This document shows positions 8,311 to 22,553 of a stretch of DNA of 64,000 nt, in pieces. Origin of the DNA: Hymenobacter perfusus (lineage in GTDB: Bacteria; Bacteroidota; Bacteroidia; Cytophagales; Hymenobacteraceae); contig NZ_RWIU01000001.1 of assembly GCF_003944765.1 (NCBI RefSeq), positions 558,001-622,000 on the forward strand. The letters are read 5' to 3'. Each line of letters begins with the position of its first letter. The first letter of the stretch is position 1. The notes under the pieces are model-generated. The model searched no databases. It had not been told where the DNA came from and saw nothing but the letters and a program-made list of their open reading frames with translations. Position numbers and translations under genes: made by a program.

Positions 8311-11300
8311 TTACTCCGAAACGGACTCGCGGCGCGAAGCGCGGGCGGGGCGTTTGGCCGGAGCGGCGGCTTCCTCGGTCTTGGCGGCCTGAGCGGCTTC
8401 CAGTTCCTCTTTCGAGCCAACAATCTGACGCGTGTACTCGCGCAGACCGGTACCGGCCGGAATGAGGTGACCTACGATTACGTTCTCCTTCAGGCCCAGC
8501 AGTTCGTCGGCCTTGCCACGGATGGCAGCTTCCGACAGCACCTTGGTCGTCTCCTGGAAGGAAGCGGCCGAGATGAACGACTGGGTACCCAACGAAGCCT
8601 GGGTGATACCCTGCAGAGTAGGACGGGATACGGACGGTTGCGCGTCGCGTACTTCCACCAGTTGCAGGTCGCGGCGGCGCAGGCTGCTGTTCTCGTCGCG
8701 CAGGCGACGAGCCGTGACAATCTGGCCGGGCTTCAGGTTCGACGAGTCGCCGGCATTCGTTACCACCTTCATGTCGATGATGGTATCGTTTTCCTCCATG
8801 AAGATAATCTTGTCGATTACCTGATGCTCCAGGAAGGTCGTGTCGCCGGCGTCGAGAATCACTACTTTCTGCATCATCTGGCGAACGACCACCTCGATGT
8901 GCTTATCGTTGATTTTCACACCCTGCAGGCGGTATACTTCCTGAATCTCGTTCACGAGGTACTCCTGCACGGCACCGGGGCCCTGAATGCTCAGGATGTC
9001 CGAAGGCGTGATGGCACCATCAGAAAGCGGCGCACCTGCGCGGATGAAGTCGTTGTCCTGCACCAGAATGTGCTTGGACAGCGGCACCATGTACTTCTTC
9101 TTGACGCCGTCTTTCGACTCCACGAAGATTTCACGGTTACCACGCTTCACCGTACCGTAGGTTACCACACCATCGATTTCGGCTACTACGGCCGGGTTCG
9201 ACGGGTTACGGGCTTCGAAGAGCTCCGTAACGCGGGGCAGACCACCGGTAATGTCGCGGGTTTTGCCCACGGCACGCGGAATCTTGGCCAGAATCTGACC
9301 AGCCTTGATTTTCTCGCCGTTCTCCACGTTCAAGTGGGAGCCTACCGGGATGGAGTAGCCTTTCGAACCTTCCATGTCGCCCTTTTTGCCGGGGCGCACG
9401 ATGATGGCGGGGTTTTGATCCTTCGCCTTCGATTCGATAATTACTTTCTCGCGGTGACCGGTCTGCTCATCCGATTCCTCACGGTAGGTGATGCCTTCCG
9501 TAATGGCGTCGTACTGAACCACACCATCAAACTCGGCCAGAATAACGGCGTTGTAAGGGTCCCAGTTGTTGAGCTCCGCGCCCTTCTCTACCTCCTGGCC
9601 TTCTTCCACCAGCAGGAACGAGCCGTACGGCACGTGGTTCGAGATGAACACTTTGCCGGTGCCTTTCTCCACGATGCGGATTTCGCCCGAGCGACCCATT
9701 ACCACTTTCACCGGCTCGCCATCAGGGCCAGCGGTTTCCACGGTCCGGATATCTTCGAACTCCACCACACCGGCGAACTTGGCTTTCAGGCTGGCTTCTA
9801 CGGCAATGTTGGATGCCGTACCACCTACGTGGAAGGTACGCAGCGTGAGCTGGGTACCGGGTTCCCCGATGGACTGGGCAGCAATTACGCCCACAGCCTC
9901 GCCCTTCTGGACCATGCGGCCCGACGACAGGTTACGGCCGTAGCACTTGCCACAGATACCGCGCTTCGATTCGCAGGTCAGTACCGAACGGATTTCCACC
10001 GATTCGATGCTGGTGTTGTCGATGCGGCGCGTGATTTCCTCGGTGATTTCCAGACCAGCCGGCAGAATCACTTCGTCCGTCAGCGGATCGATGATATCGT
10101 GCACCGCTACGCGGCCCAGGATACGCTCCGACAGCGGCTCTACGATATCCTCGTTGTCTTTCAACGCGAAGGTTTCGATGCCCCGCAGGGTACCGCAGTC
10201 TACCTCGTTCACGATTACGTCCTGCGATACGTCTACCAGACGACGGGTCAGGTAGCCGGCGTCGGCCGTTTTCAGAGCGGTATCGGCAAGACCTTTACGA
10301 GCACCGTGAGTCGAGATGAAATACTCGATTACATCGAGGCCTTCTTTGAAGTTCGATAGAATCGGGTTTTCGATAATCTCGCCTACCGAACCCTGGAGCG
10401 ACTTCTGCGGCTTGGCCATCAGACCCCGCATACCGCCGAGCTGACGAATCTGCTCGCGCGAACCACGAGCACCGGAGTGCATCATCATGTAAATCGAGTT
10501 GAAGCCCTGGTTCTCCTTTTCGAGGCGACCCATGAGGGTTTCAGTGATTTGGTTGTTGATGCGCGTCCAGATGTCGATAACCTGGTTGTACCGCTCGTTG
10601 TCCGTAATCAGACCCATCTGGTAGTTCTGGGTTACGGCTTTCACGTCGGCTTGCGCCTGCGCTACGAGAACGTCTTTTTCTTTCGGAATCTGGATATCGC
10701 CCAGACCCATCGACAGACCACCTTTGTAAGCCGACTGGAAGCCCAGCGTCTTGATGTCGTCGAGGAACTGTGCGGTGCGGGCCATACCGGTCCGCTTGAA
10801 CACCATCGAAATGATCTGCTGGAGCTTTTTCTTGGTCAGCAACTCATCCACGAAGCCCACTTCCGTCGGCACCATCTGGTTGAACAGCACACGACCAGCT
10901 ACCGTCTCGATGATTTTGGTCACCAAGTCGTCGTTTTCATCCCGCACCAGGGTCCGAACCTTGATGTAGGCGTGCTTCGACAGAATGCCTTCGTTGATGG
11001 CAATAACTACTTCCTCATCGGAGTAGAACATCATGCCTTCGCCGTCGATTTTCTCCTCGGGCGTCGTGCGCTTGCCTTTGGTTACGTAGTACAAGCCCAG
11101 AACCATGTCCTGCGATGGTACCGCGATGGGCGCGCCGTTGGCAGGGTTCAGGATGTTGTGCGACGCCAGCATGAGCATGGAGGCTTCCAAGATAGCGGCC
11201 GGTCCCAGGGGAACGTGCACAGCCATCTGGTCACCGTCAAAGTCAGCGTTGAAGGCCGTACAAACGAGCGGGTGCAGCTGGATAGCCTTGCCCTCGATGA

Positions 11301-12663
11301 GGCGCGGCTGGAACGCCTGGATACCCAGACGGTGAAGCGTAGGAGCCCGGTTGAGCAATACTGGATGGCCTTTCAGCACGTTCTCCAGGATATCCCAAAC
11401 GACGGCGTCCTTGCGGTCCACAATTTTCTTAGCCGACTTCACCGTTTTCACGATGCCGCGCTCGATGAGCTTGCGGATAATGAACGGCTTGAACAGCTCG
11501 GCGGCCATGTTCTTGGGCAGACCGCACTCGTGCAGTTTCAGCTCAGGACCTACCACAATTACCGAACGACCCGAGTAATCGACACGCTTACCGAGCAGGT
11601 TCTGACGGAAGCGGCCCTGCTTGCCTTTCAGCATATCGGACAGCGACTTCAGGGCGCGGTTGCCTTCGGCGCGCACGGCATTCACCTTACGCGAGTTGTC
11701 GAACAGCGAATCCACGGCTTCCTGCAACATGCGCTTCTCGTTCCGCAGAATCACCTCGGGAGCCTTGATTTCGATCAGGCGTTTGAGGCGGTTGTTGCGG
11801 ATGATTACGCGACGGTACAGGTCGTTCAGGTCGGAGGTGGCGAAACGGCCACCGTCGAGCGGAACGAGTGGGCGTAGCTCCGGTGGAATAACGGGCACCA
11901 TGCGGATTACCATCCACTCAGGCTTGTTTTCCACGCGGGTCGAGGCGTCGCGGAACGCTTCCACTACGCGCAGACGCTTCAACGCTTCAGCCTTACGCTG
12001 CTGCGAAGTTTCGTGGGCGGCAGAGTCACGCAGCGAGTAGCTCAACTCGTCCAGGTTGATGCGCTCCAACAGGAGTTGCAGGGCATCGGCACCCATGCGG
12101 GCGATGAACTTGTTGGGGTCCTCGTTCGGCAGCATCTGGTTCTCCCGAGGGAGCTTATCGATGATGTCGAGGTATTCGTCTTCAGTGAGGAAGTCGAGCT
12201 GCTGCACGCCTTCGTCGCCCAATACGCCGGGCTGTACAACTACGTACCGCTCGTAATAGATAATCTGGTCGAGCTTCTTGGTGGGCAGGCCCAGCAGGTA
12301 GCCGATTTTATTGGGCAGGGACTTGAAGTACCAGATGTGCGCAACGGGCACCACCAGTTCGATGTGGCCCATCCGCTCCCGGCGTACTTTCTTCTCGGTC
12401 ACCTCCACGCCGCAACGGTCGCAGATGATGCCTTTGTAGCGAATCCGCTTGTATTTGCCGCAGTGGCATTCCCAGTCCTTTACGGGACCGAAAATCCGCT
12501 CGCAAAACAGGCCGCCCATCTCGGGCTTGTACGTCCGGTAGTTGATCGTCTCGGGCTTCACAACCTCACCGTTCGACCGCTCCAGAATGGATTCGGGCGA
12601 GGCCAGCGAAATGGTGACTTTCGAGAAGTCCTGTACCAGTTTCTTGTTTTTTGCAAACGCCAT
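8311..12663 (-). CDS. rpoC: DNA-directed RNA polymerase subunit beta'
   Basis: Largest catalytic subunit of RNA polymerase. The 1450-residue protein contains the N-terminal zinc site (CHCGKYKR...CDRC, residues 66-84), the Mg-binding NADFDGDQ at 473-480, and the second zinc site [14 protein letters not shown] in the C-terminal half. It ends with an Ala/Arg-rich tail, [14 protein letters not shown]. It lies downstream of rpoB, but across an unusually long 346-base spacer. Confidence 0.98.
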   Translation of the reverse strand: MAFAKNKKLVQDFSKVTISLASPESILERSNGEVVKPETINYRTYKPEMGGLFCERIFGPVKDWECHCGKYKRIRYKGIICDRCGVEVTEKKVRRERMGHIELVVPVAHIWYFKSLPNKIGYLLGLPTKKLDQIIYYERYVVVQPGVLGDEGVQQLDFLTEDEYLDIIDKLPRENQMLPNEDPNKFIARMGADALQLLLERINLDELSYSLRDSAAHETSQQRKAEALKRLRVVEAFRDASTRVENKPEWMVIRMVPVIPPELRPLVPLDGGRFATSDLNDLYRRVIIRNNRLKRLIEIKAPEVILRNEKRMLQEAVDSLFDNSRKVNAVRAEGNRALKSLSDMLKGKQGRFRQNLLGKRVDYSGRSVIVVGPELKLHECGLPKNMAAELFKPFIIRKLIERGIVKTVKSAKKIVDRKDAVVWDILENVLKGHPVLLNRAPTLHRLGIQAFQPRLIEGKAIQLHPLVCTAFNADFDGDQMAVHVPLGPAAILEASMLMLASHNILNPANGAPIAVPSQDMVLGLYYVTKGKRTTPEEKIDGEGMMFYSDEEVVIAINEGILSKHAYIKVRTLVRDENDDLVTKIIETVAGRVLFNQMVPTEVGFVDELLTKKKLQQIISMVFKRTGMARTAQFLDDIKTLGFQSAYKGGLSMGLGDIQIPKEKDVLVAQAQADVKAVTQNYQMGLITDNERYNQVIDIWTRINNQITETLMGRLEKENQGFNSIYMMMHSGARGSREQIRQLGGMRGLMAKPQKSLQGSVGEIIENPILSNFKEGLDVIEYFISTHGARKGLADTALKTADAGYLTRRLVDVSQDVIVNEVDCGTLRGIETFALKDNEDIVEPLSERILGRVAVHDIIDPLTDEVILPAGLEITEEITRRIDNTSIESVEIRSVLTCESKRGICGKCYGRNLSSGRMVQKGEAVGVIAAQSIGEPGTQLTLRTFHVGGTASNIAVEASLKAKFAGVVEFEDIRTVETAGPDGEPVKVVMGRSGEIRIVEKGTGKVFISNHVPYGSFLLVEEGQEVEKGAELNNWDPYNAVILAEFDGVVQYDAITEGITYREESDEQTGHREKVIIESKAKDQNPAIIVRPGKKGDMEGSKGYSIPVGSHLNVENGEKIKAGQILAKIPRAVGKTRDITGGLPRVTELFEARNPSNPAVVAEIDGVVTYGTVKRGNREIFVESKDGVKKKYMVPLSKHILVQDNDFIRAGAPLSDGAITPSDILSIQGPGAVQEYLVNEIQEVYRLQGVKINDKHIEVVVRQMMQKVVILDAGDTTFLEHQVIDKIIFMEENDTIIDMKVVTNAGDSSNLKPGQIVTARRLRDENSSLRRRDLQLVEVRDAQPSVSRPTLQGITQASLGTQSFISAASFQETTKVLSEAAIRGKADELLGLKENVIVGHLIPAGTGLREYTRQIVGSKEELEAAQAAKTEEAAAPAKRPARASRRESVSE

Positions 12664-13009
12664 GTAGGGTAGCTGTTGTTAGCTGGTGGCTTGTTTTCTG
12701 TCCGTTGGTTCCGCCAGTCTTAAGAATGGTCGGAAAGAACGTAACAGTTCGACTCTGCGAAAAGTGCTCTGTGGGTCGGATAGGTACGCCGCGCAGTAGT
12801 TCTTCGCCAGGTCTGGTACTCGGGTGATTCAGCTTACTGAATCAACTTGCAGCCATCCGCTCCCGGTGTGTGCTGTCGTTCTGACCTTATCTCGGAACGA
12901 CGCCGGCAGCAGGTGTTATCGGTTCCCCGAACTGTGGATACTCTATGATAAGCAGGACTTGAAAAGTGGCTGCCGATACTTACGCATCAGCAGCCACTAC
13001 TTTCAACCC
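12664..13009 (-). other. 346-base rpoB-rpoC spacer with three hairpins
   Basis: No coding sequence is credible here. In transcription order it holds a hairpin with 9-base arms AGTGGCTGC / GCAGCCACT (12965-12998) just after the rpoB stop, one with GTCGTTC / GAACGAC (12875-12901), and a compact GATTCAG / CTGAATC hairpin (12826-12843). The first has only a short T-run, so it could be an attenuator or a processing site that sets the rpoB:rpoC ratio. Confidence 0.55.
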
Positions 13010-16912
<3,903 letters not shown>

Positions 16913-17115
16913 TGTATGTGGGGTTAGGAAATGGACACTGGGAGAATCCAGAACAGGGTAGCGGCAAAGCCACTACCTTGAGAGATGGTACGGAAGCAGC
17001 GGGCGCACGAAAGCGCAAAGCAGAACCTTGCGCTTCTGGCGTCCGTAGGCACAAAAAGCCGCAAAGCGGCGTGCAAACGAACTTCCGGGTAGTTTGTTGC
17101 CTACAAACAGGAAAA

Positions 17116-17139
17116 GACCTGGCTTAGTTGCCAGGCCTC
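17116..17139 (-). terminator. Terminator or attenuator between rplL and rpoB
   Basis: Arms CCTGGC / GCCAGG with loop AACTAA, followed on the minus strand by TCTTTTCCTGTTTGT. It lies about 40 bases past the rplL stop. In many bacteria a partial terminator here lowers rpoBC transcription relative to rplJL. Confidence 0.7.
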
Positions 17140-17176
17140 TCCCTTATTTGCTGGTTTTAAGAGCAGGCAGCAGAAA

Positions 17177-17554
17177 TTACTTAACTTCTACTTCAGCGCC
17201 AGCTTCTTCCAGTTGCTTCTTCAGGCCTTCAGCCTCGTCTTTAGAAACACCTTCTTTCAGGGCCTTAGGGGCACCGTCAACCAGTTCTTTGGCTTCTTTC
17301 AGGCCCAGACCGGTCAGGTCTTTCACCAGTTTCACAACGGCCAGTTTAGCCGAACCAGCCGACTTCAGGATCACGTCGAACGTGGTCTTCTCCTCAGGAG
17401 CGTCAGCAGCGGCAGCGCCACCGCCAGCCATCATTACCGGAGCAGCAGCAGCAGGCTCAATGCCATACTCGTCTTTCAGGATGGTAGCCAGTTCGTTTAC
17501 TTCTTTTACCGTCAGGCTAACGAGCTGCTCGGCGAATGCTTTCAAATCTGCCAT
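17177..17554 (-). CDS. rplL: 50S ribosomal protein L7/L12
   Basis: Stalk protein that recruits translation GTPases, present in several copies on L10. The 125-residue acidic protein shows the N-terminal dimer domain, an Ala/Gly-rich hinge ([15 protein letters not shown], about residues 41-55) and the C-terminal domain with [13 protein letters not shown] and [20 protein letters not shown]. It follows rplJ by 63 bases, as usual. Confidence 0.97.
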   Translation of the reverse strand: MADLKAFAEQLVSLTVKEVNELATILKDEYGIEPAAAAPVMMAGGGAAAADAPEEKTTFDVILKSAGSAKLAVVKLVKDLTGLGLKEAKELVDGAPKALKEGVSKDEAEGLKKQLEEAGAEVEVK

Positions 17555-17617
17555 TTCTGTAGATTGTTAAAAAGGGGGTTGTTGAAGGAAATTGAGGGTG
17601 AAAAAGATGAGCAGCGG

Positions 17618-18172
17618 TTAGCCTGCAACCTCTTCTTTTTCGGCAAGCGTTTTGAGGATACCAGCCAGCTTGTTGCCACCGCTCGTAAGAGCCGAGATAA
17701 CATTTTTGGCGGGCGACTGGAGCAGACCGATAACGTCACCGATAAGCTCGTTTTTACCTTTCAGGGTGCTGAGAGTGCTCAACAGATCGGCTCCCACGTA
17801 CACGCCGGAGTCAACGTAAGCACCTTTGAAAGCAGGGCGAATTACAGCCGTTTTGCTGTAGTTCTGCGACTTGTAGAAGTCCTGCAACAGCTTGGCCGGT
17901 GCGTTGCCTGACTCTTTCGAGAACAGGATACCCGACTGGCCTACCAGTGCCGCATCCATCTCCGAGGTATCGCCACCGAGAGTATCGAGAGCCTTACGGA
18001 TGAACGTGTTCTTGTAGACTTTGAACTCCATGCCGCGGTTGAAGCACAGGCGACGGAATTCGTTGATTTTCGCCACCGACATTCCCGAAGCATCGGCAAT
18101 GTAGAACGCGTTGTGCGATTGAAACTTCTCGCTCAACTCGTCGACGAGGGCTTGTTTGTCTTCCCGGATCAT
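17618..18172 (-). CDS. rplJ: 50S ribosomal protein L10
   Basis: Base of the ribosomal stalk; its C-terminal helix binds L7/L12 dimers. The 184-residue protein opens MIREDKQALVDELSEKF and has the conserved FKVYKNTFIRKAL (about residues 51-63) and NAPAKLLQDFYK segments. It follows rplA by 19 bases and precedes rplL. Identity is sure. Confidence 0.96.
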   Translation of the reverse strand: MIREDKQALVDELSEKFQSHNAFYIADASGMSVAKINEFRRLCFNRGMEFKVYKNTFIRKALDTLGGDTSEMDAALVGQSGILFSKESGNAPAKLLQDFYKSQNYSKTAVIRPAFKGAYVDSGVYVGADLLSTLSTLKGKNELIGDVIGLLQSPAKNVISALTSGGNKLAGILKTLAEKEEVAG

Positions 18173-18191
18173 ATCGTCGTGTTGATTTAAA

Positions 18192-18884
18192 TTATGCGGA
18201 AGTTACCGACGTGTCAACCGGAACAGCAGGCGACATCGTGCTCGAGAGCGTGATGCTCTTGATGTACGTGCCCTTAGCCGAAGAAGGCTTCAAACGCAGC
18301 AGCGTCTGAATTACTTCAATGGCGTTTTCAGCCAGCTTCTGGTCATCGAACGACACTTTACCAACCGAGCAGTGAATGATACCGGTTTTGTCAACTTTGA
18401 AGTCGATTTTACCAGCTTTCACTTCCTGTACCGCTTTGGCTACGTCCGTCGTTACCGTGCCCGACTTTGGGTTCGGCATCAGGCCACGGGGACCCAATAC
18501 GCGGCCCAGACGGCCAACCTTGGCCATTACCGACGGCATCGTGATGATTACGTCGATATCAGTCCAGCCTTTCTCGATTTTGGCGATGTAGTCGTCCAGA
18601 CCAACGAAATCGGCACCAGCTGCAGTAGCTTCGGCTTCTTTGTCAGCGGTAACCAGAGCCAGAACACGAACGGTTTTGCCGGTACCGTGGGGCAGCGTAG
18701 CTACGCCACGTACCATCTGGTCGGCTTTGCGGGGGTCCACGCCCAGACGCACGTCGATGTCAACTGAGGCGTCAAACTTGGTATAGGTGATATCCTTTAC
18801 CACTTTGGCAGCTTCAACCAGGCTCCGAACTTCGGTCAGGTCATGTTTGGCAAGGGCTTCCTTGCGCTTTTTGCTAATTGCCAT
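18192..18884 (-). CDS. rplA: 50S ribosomal protein L1
   Basis: L1 stalk protein, which helps deacylated tRNA leave the E site and often represses its own operon. The 230-residue frame has [20 protein letters not shown] near residues 41-60, [19 protein letters not shown] around 127-145 and the C-terminal [19 protein letters not shown]. It is 18 bases after rplK. A Thr/Val/Ser tail closes the protein. Confidence 0.97.
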   Translation of the reverse strand: MAISKKRKEALAKHDLTEVRSLVEAAKVVKDITYTKFDASVDIDVRLGVDPRKADQMVRGVATLPHGTGKTVRVLALVTADKEAEATAAGADFVGLDDYIAKIEKGWTDIDVIITMPSVMAKVGRLGRVLGPRGLMPNPKSGTVTTDVAKAVQEVKAGKIDFKVDKTGIIHCSVGKVSFDDQKLAENAIEVIQTLLRLKPSSAKGTYIKSITLSSTMSPAVPVDTSVTSA

Positions 18885-18902
18885 GTCTACTCCGTCGTTA
18901 AA

Positions 18903-19346
18903 TTATTCAGCGAAAGGAGAAGTACCCGACACGGTGATGCCCATGCTACGAGCCGTACCAGCTACCTGCTTCATTGCCGACTCAACCTTGAAGGCATTGA
19001 GGTCGGGCATTTTCGTCTCGGCGATGGTGCGTACTTGGTCCCACGATACCGACCCAACCTTGTTACGGTTCGGCTCTTTCGAGCCGCTCTGGAGCTTGGC
19101 TGCTTCCATGAGCAGAACCGGCACCGGAGGCGTTTTCACCACGAAGTCGAACGACTTATCGGTGTACATGGTGATGAGTACAGGACAAACTTGGCCGGCC
19201 TTATCCTGGGTGCGAGCATTGAACTGCTTGCAGAACTCCATGATGTTAAGGCCTTTGCTACCAAGTGCAGGTCCAACCGGCGGCGCGGGGTTCGCGGCGC
19301 CTCCCTTTATCTGAAGCTTCAGATAACCTCTAATTTCCTTGGCCAT
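18903..19346 (-). CDS. rplK: 50S ribosomal protein L11
   Basis: Forms the GTPase-associated centre with 23S rRNA; target of thiostrepton and site of RelA activation. The 147-residue protein starts [19 protein letters not shown]; the frame is open to 19382, but MAKE is the family start. Conserved [18 protein letters not shown] follows at residues 21-38. The spacer to nusG is 177 bases with no promoter box seen. Confidence 0.97.
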   Translation of the reverse strand: MAKEIRGYLKLQIKGGAANPAPPVGPALGSKGLNIMEFCKQFNARTQDKAGQVCPVLITMYTDKSFDFVVKTPPVPVLLMEAAKLQSGSKEPNRNKVGSVSWDQVRTIAETKMPDLNAFKVESAMKQVAGTARSMGITVSGTSPFAE

Positions 19347-19523
19347 TTGGTTTGTAAGGCTTCGGATGCGGCATCGTAACACGCAGCATCCTCAGTTTTT
19401 TGATTGCTCCTGAGTGGAAGCACCACCGGTCCGGAGCGGATAACCGATGACGTTTTATCTACCTGAAACTACCTGATGAGAAGATGGCAAGCCATTCTCG
19501 CACCGGCTAGTTTCATTGCTAAA

Positions 19524-20090
19524 TCAAACTTCCTTTTCAACCTGCGTGTAGCTCAACTCCATGGGCTGGCTACGGCCGAATATTTTTACGATGACGTTCA
19601 GACGCTTACGCTCCTCGAAAACCTCAGATACGTTACCCGACATACCGGCAAAGCCACCGTCCACAATCTTCACCAGTTCGCCTACTACGAAAGGAGTTTC
19701 CAGCGAAGCAGCCTGCTCTTCCACTTCATCCACAATCCCAAGAATGCGGTTTACTTCGGAAATGTGCAGGGGAACGGGCTTGGTATTCTGGTTAGCCGCC
19801 TTACCCTCCTTATCGCTCAGGAAACCAATTACGCCAGGCGTGCTGGTGATGATGTGGTCTACCTCGCCGTGGGTAAGGTCAGCATGAATGATGATATAGC
19901 CGGGGTATAGGTTCCGCTCACGCACGCGCTTCTTGCCGTTGCGCATCTCGAATACCTTTTCTACCGGAATCAGCACCTGGGGTACCAATTCAGAGAGGCC
20001 ATGACGGCCGATTTCAGTTTCCAGATAGGTCTTGGCCTTCTTTTCTTGTCCGCTAACCGAACGGACCACGTACCATTTCAACTCGCCCAT
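19524..20090 (-). CDS. nusG: Transcription termination/antitermination factor NusG
   Basis: RNA-polymerase-binding elongation factor that links transcription to Rho or the ribosome. The 188-residue protein has the NGN domain at the N-terminus (MGELKWYVVRSVSGQEKK, then RERNLYPGYIIIHADL around residues 56-71) and a KOW domain at the C-terminus (VKIVDGGFAGMSGNVSEV, about 138-155). It lies 21 bases after secE. This is the housekeeping copy, judging by its neighbours. Confidence 0.96.
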   Translation of the reverse strand: MGELKWYVVRSVSGQEKKAKTYLETEIGRHGLSELVPQVLIPVEKVFEMRNGKKRVRERNLYPGYIIIHADLTHGEVDHIITSTPGVIGFLSDKEGKAANQNTKPVPLHISEVNRILGIVDEVEEQAASLETPFVVGELVKIVDGGFAGMSGNVSEVFEERKRLNVIVKIFGRSQPMELSYTQVEKEV

Positions 20091-20111
20091 TGTCGTCGTA
20101 TGTTCTACCGA

Positions 20112-20306
20112 TTAACGGACTGAGTTATAAAATGCTTCCAGGCTTTCTTTGAAAACCACATCCAGCAAACCAACCACTACTGCGAAGAGCAACGACCCGA
20201 TCAATACGAGACCAGCACTTTTCTGCAATTCTTCCAGCGAAGGCCACGTCACCTTGTAGCGCATCTCTTCGGAAGTTTCCCGGAAGTAGTTCGTTAGCTT
20301 GCTCAT
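20112..20306 (-). CDS. secE: Preprotein translocase subunit SecE
   Basis: Single-span clamp subunit of the SecYEG channel. The 64-residue protein has the family pattern: a short amphipathic N-terminus with SEEMRYKVTWPSLEELQ and one transmembrane helix (AGLVLIGSLLFAVVVGLLDV). The conserved VTWPS motif and its place between tRNA-Trp and nusG make the call safe. Confidence 0.95.
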   Translation of the reverse strand: MSKLTNYFRETSEEMRYKVTWPSLEELQKSAGLVLIGSLLFAVVVGLLDVVFKESLEAFYNSVR

Positions 20307-20368
20307 GATAGTGGCACCGATTGGTGTTTTAAAACTACGGCTGCCGAAGCAGCCGTAGTTCTGTGTTG

Positions 20369-20439
20369 CACGGGCGGAGAGATTCGAACTCCCATCAAAG
20401 GTTTTGGAGACCTCTATTCTACCCTTGAACTACGCCCGT
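20369..20439 (-). tRNA. tRNA-Trp (anticodon CCA)
   Basis: Acceptor arms ACGGGCG / CGCCCGT pair perfectly, the T arm contains GTTCGAATC, and the anticodon loop reads CTCCAAA, giving CCA. CCA is not encoded at the 3' end (the next bases are CAACAC). It lies between tuf and secE and has its own promoter just upstream. Confidence 0.97.
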
Positions 20440-20478
20440 GTGTACGCCCCTACCCATCAAGGTGCTGGATTGGGACTG

Positions 20479-20509
20479 CAAATGTATGGAACTCTTTAAA
20501 CAAAACAAA
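20479..20509 (-). promoter_or_regulatory. Promoter of tRNA-Trp-secE-nusG
   Basis: On the minus strand TTTG (20509-20506) is followed after 19 bases by TACATTTG (20486-20479). It abuts the tuf terminator, so a new transcript begins where the tuf one ends. Confidence 0.8.
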
Positions 20510-20537
20510 TCCGCTCCCGAAAAAATCGAGAGCGGAT
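20509..20537 (-). terminator. Terminator after tuf
   Basis: Eight-base outer arms ATCCGCTC / GAGCGGAT with extra inner pairing and an AT-rich loop, followed on the minus strand by TTGTTTTGTTT. It lies about 30 bases past the tuf stop. Confidence 0.85.
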
Positions 20538-20567
20538 CTGTATTATTTCACGTGCAGGTAGTTAAAA

Positions 20568-21755
20568 CTACTCGGTGATTTCAGTTACCTGACCAGCACC
20601 TACCGTACGACCACCCTCACGGATAGCGAAACGCAGGCCTTTCTCCATAGCTACCGAGTTGATCAGCTCAACCGAGATAGTTACGTTGTCGCCAGGCATT
20701 ACCATTTCCACGCCTTCGCCCAGCGTGATGATGCCGGTTACGTCGGTGGTGCGGAAATAGAACTGAGGACGGTAGTTGTTGAAGAACGGCGTGTGACGGC
20801 CACCTTCTTCTTTCGACAGAACATACACCTCAGCTTTGAACTTGGTGTGGGGCTTAACTGAACCGGGTTTGCAGATAACCATACCGCGACGGATGGCTTC
20901 TTTTTCAATACCGCGGAGCAGCAGACCTACGTTGTCGCCAGCTTCACCACGGTCCAGGATTTTGCGGAACATCTCAACGCCCGTTACGGTCGACTTGAGG
21001 TTCTCAGCACCCATACCGAGGATTTCTACTTGCTCACCCGAGTTGATGATACCACGCTCGATACGGCCGGTAGCAACCGTTCCACGACCGGTGATAGAGA
21101 ACACATCCTCTACGGGCATCAGGAAGGGCAGGTCGGTCAGACGAGCAGGAATCGGAATGTAGCTATCAACAGCAGCCATCAGTTCTTCGATCTTGGGAAC
21201 CCAAGCAGCGTCGCCGTTCAAGCCACCCAGAGCCGAGCCCTGAATTACCGGAATGTTGTCGCCATCGAAGTCATAGAACGAGAGCAGCTCACGGATTTCC
21301 ATTTCCACCAGCTCGAGGAGCTCGGGGTCATCCACCATGTCTACTTTGTTCATGAACACTACCAACTGAGGAACACCTACCTGGCGAGCGAGCAGGATGT
21401 GCTCACGCGTCTGGGGCATTGGGCCGTCGGTAGCAGCTACCACGAGGATAGCACCGTCCATCTGGGCAGCACCCGTTACCATGTTCTTCACGTAGTCAGC
21501 GTGACCGGGGCAGTCAACGTGAGCGTAGTGACGATTTTCGGTAGCGTATTCTACGTGCGAAGTGTTGATCGTGATACCACGCTCTTTCTCTTCGGGAGCA
21601 TTGTCGATCGAAGAGAAGTCGCGCTTGGCAGCCAGACCCTTGTTAGCCAAAACCATGGTAATGGCGGCGGTGAGGGTAGTCTTGCCGTGGTCCACGTGAC
21701 CAATCGTGCCGATGTTTACGTGCGGCTTGGACCGGTCAAAATTTTCTTTAGCCAT
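20568..21755 (-). CDS. tuf: Elongation factor Tu
   Basis: GTPase that brings aminoacyl-tRNA to the ribosome. The 395-residue protein starts [20 protein letters not shown], with GHVDHGKTT (G1, residues 19-27), DCPGHADYV (G3) and NKVDMVDD (G4). Domains II and III are complete. It is placed after three tRNA genes and before tRNA-Trp-secE, like tufB in E. coli; no second copy lies in the str cluster of this window. Confidence 0.98.
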   Translation of the reverse strand: MAKENFDRSKPHVNIGTIGHVDHGKTTLTAAITMVLANKGLAAKRDFSSIDNAPEEKERGITINTSHVEYATENRHYAHVDCPGHADYVKNMVTGAAQMDGAILVVAATDGPMPQTREHILLARQVGVPQLVVFMNKVDMVDDPELLELVEMEIRELLSFYDFDGDNIPVIQGSALGGLNGDAAWVPKIEELMAAVDSYIPIPARLTDLPFLMPVEDVFSITGRGTVATGRIERGIINSGEQVEILGMGAENLKSTVTGVEMFRKILDRGEAGDNVGLLLRGIEKEAIRRGMVICKPGSVKPHTKFKAEVYVLSKEEGGRHTPFFNNYRPQFYFRTTDVTGIITLGEGVEMVMPGDNVTISVELINSVAMEKGLRFAIREGGRTVGAGQVTEITE

Positions 21756-21921
21756 TGTAAAGAGATTAAGAGGAATTTTGAGGTGATGAGAGGGAAACGC
21801 GACTAGCCTATACAGTAAGAAAGCGAAACACAGCTCCGCTTAGTCGGGACTGCACGTCGCTTTACTTGCTGACAGTTCCAAACGGTGCAGTCACGCTACT
21901 CCGTTGGTACTCGTAATTCTG

Positions 21922-21993
<72 letters not shown>

Positions 21994-22010
21994 TGGTGTT
22001 TTAATTTTTG

Positions 22011-22018
22011 CAAAGATA
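22011..22018 (-). promoter_or_regulatory. Possible internal promoter before tRNA-Thr/tuf
   Basis: Reads TATCTTTG on the minus strand (TAnnTTTG). No TTG element lies at the right distance, so it is only a possible extra start for tRNA-Thr and tuf inside the tRNA unit. Confidence 0.35.
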
Positions 22019-22084
22019 CGACTGGACAAGAACAATTACCAGTGTCAAAACTGATGCGTTTCATCCTGCCTGTTCCAGGCAATG

Positions 22085-22157
22085 AGCGGGAGACGAGGTT
22101 CGAACCCGCGACCTGCAGCTTGGAAGGCTGCCGCTCTACCAGCTGAGCTACTCCCGC
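22085..22157 (-). tRNA. tRNA-Gly (anticodon TCC)
   Basis: Acceptor arms GCGGGAG / CTCCCGC are perfect. The anticodon stem GCAGC/GCTGC encloses CTTCCAA, giving TCC. D and T arms are normal, with GGGTTCGAACC. Confidence 0.97.
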
Positions 22158-22219
22158 GTGTGAGAAAGTTAGTAAGCGGCGAACCATACACTTATAGCTC
22201 GCCGCTTACAACCTGACCG

Positions 22220-22302
22220 TGGGGGGAGAAGGATTCGAACCTTCGAAAGCTTACGCTAACAGAGTTACAGTCTGTCCCATTTGGCCGCTCTGGAACCCCC
22301 CC
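22220..22302 (-). tRNA. tRNA-Tyr (anticodon GTA)
   Basis: A class II tRNA of 83 bases with a long variable arm. The acceptor is a run of seven G paired to TCCCCCC. The anticodon loop ACTGTAA gives GTA and the T arm contains GGTTCGAATCC. It is the first gene of the tRNA-tuf unit. Confidence 0.96.
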
Positions 22303-22386
22303 GGTTTGTTTTTCACTTCTCGCCGCCTGCGAGAAACTTTCCTTTCGCTTTCGTGACCGAAGTGGTTACTGTGTCGATTGGAGTTG

Positions 22387-22416
22387 CAAAATTAGAGGGT
22401 TTCTGACGTAAGTCAA
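22387..22416 (-). promoter_or_regulatory. Promoter of the tRNA-Tyr/Gly/Thr-tuf unit
   Basis: On the minus strand TTG (22416-22414) is followed after 19 bases by TAATTTTG (22394-22387), a match to the Bacteroidota consensus, about 85 bases upstream of tRNA-Tyr. Confidence 0.8.
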
Positions 22417-22553
22417 GCCCTGAGCAAAAAAAGGTTTTTGTTTTTTGTGGCCTACTGCTGCCTAATTCGTCTTCTGCGGAGGATAATTAATTGATTACCT
22501 AGCACAAGCATTACCCGTTACTCCTTCCTGATTGACTGAAAAAAAATTGATTT

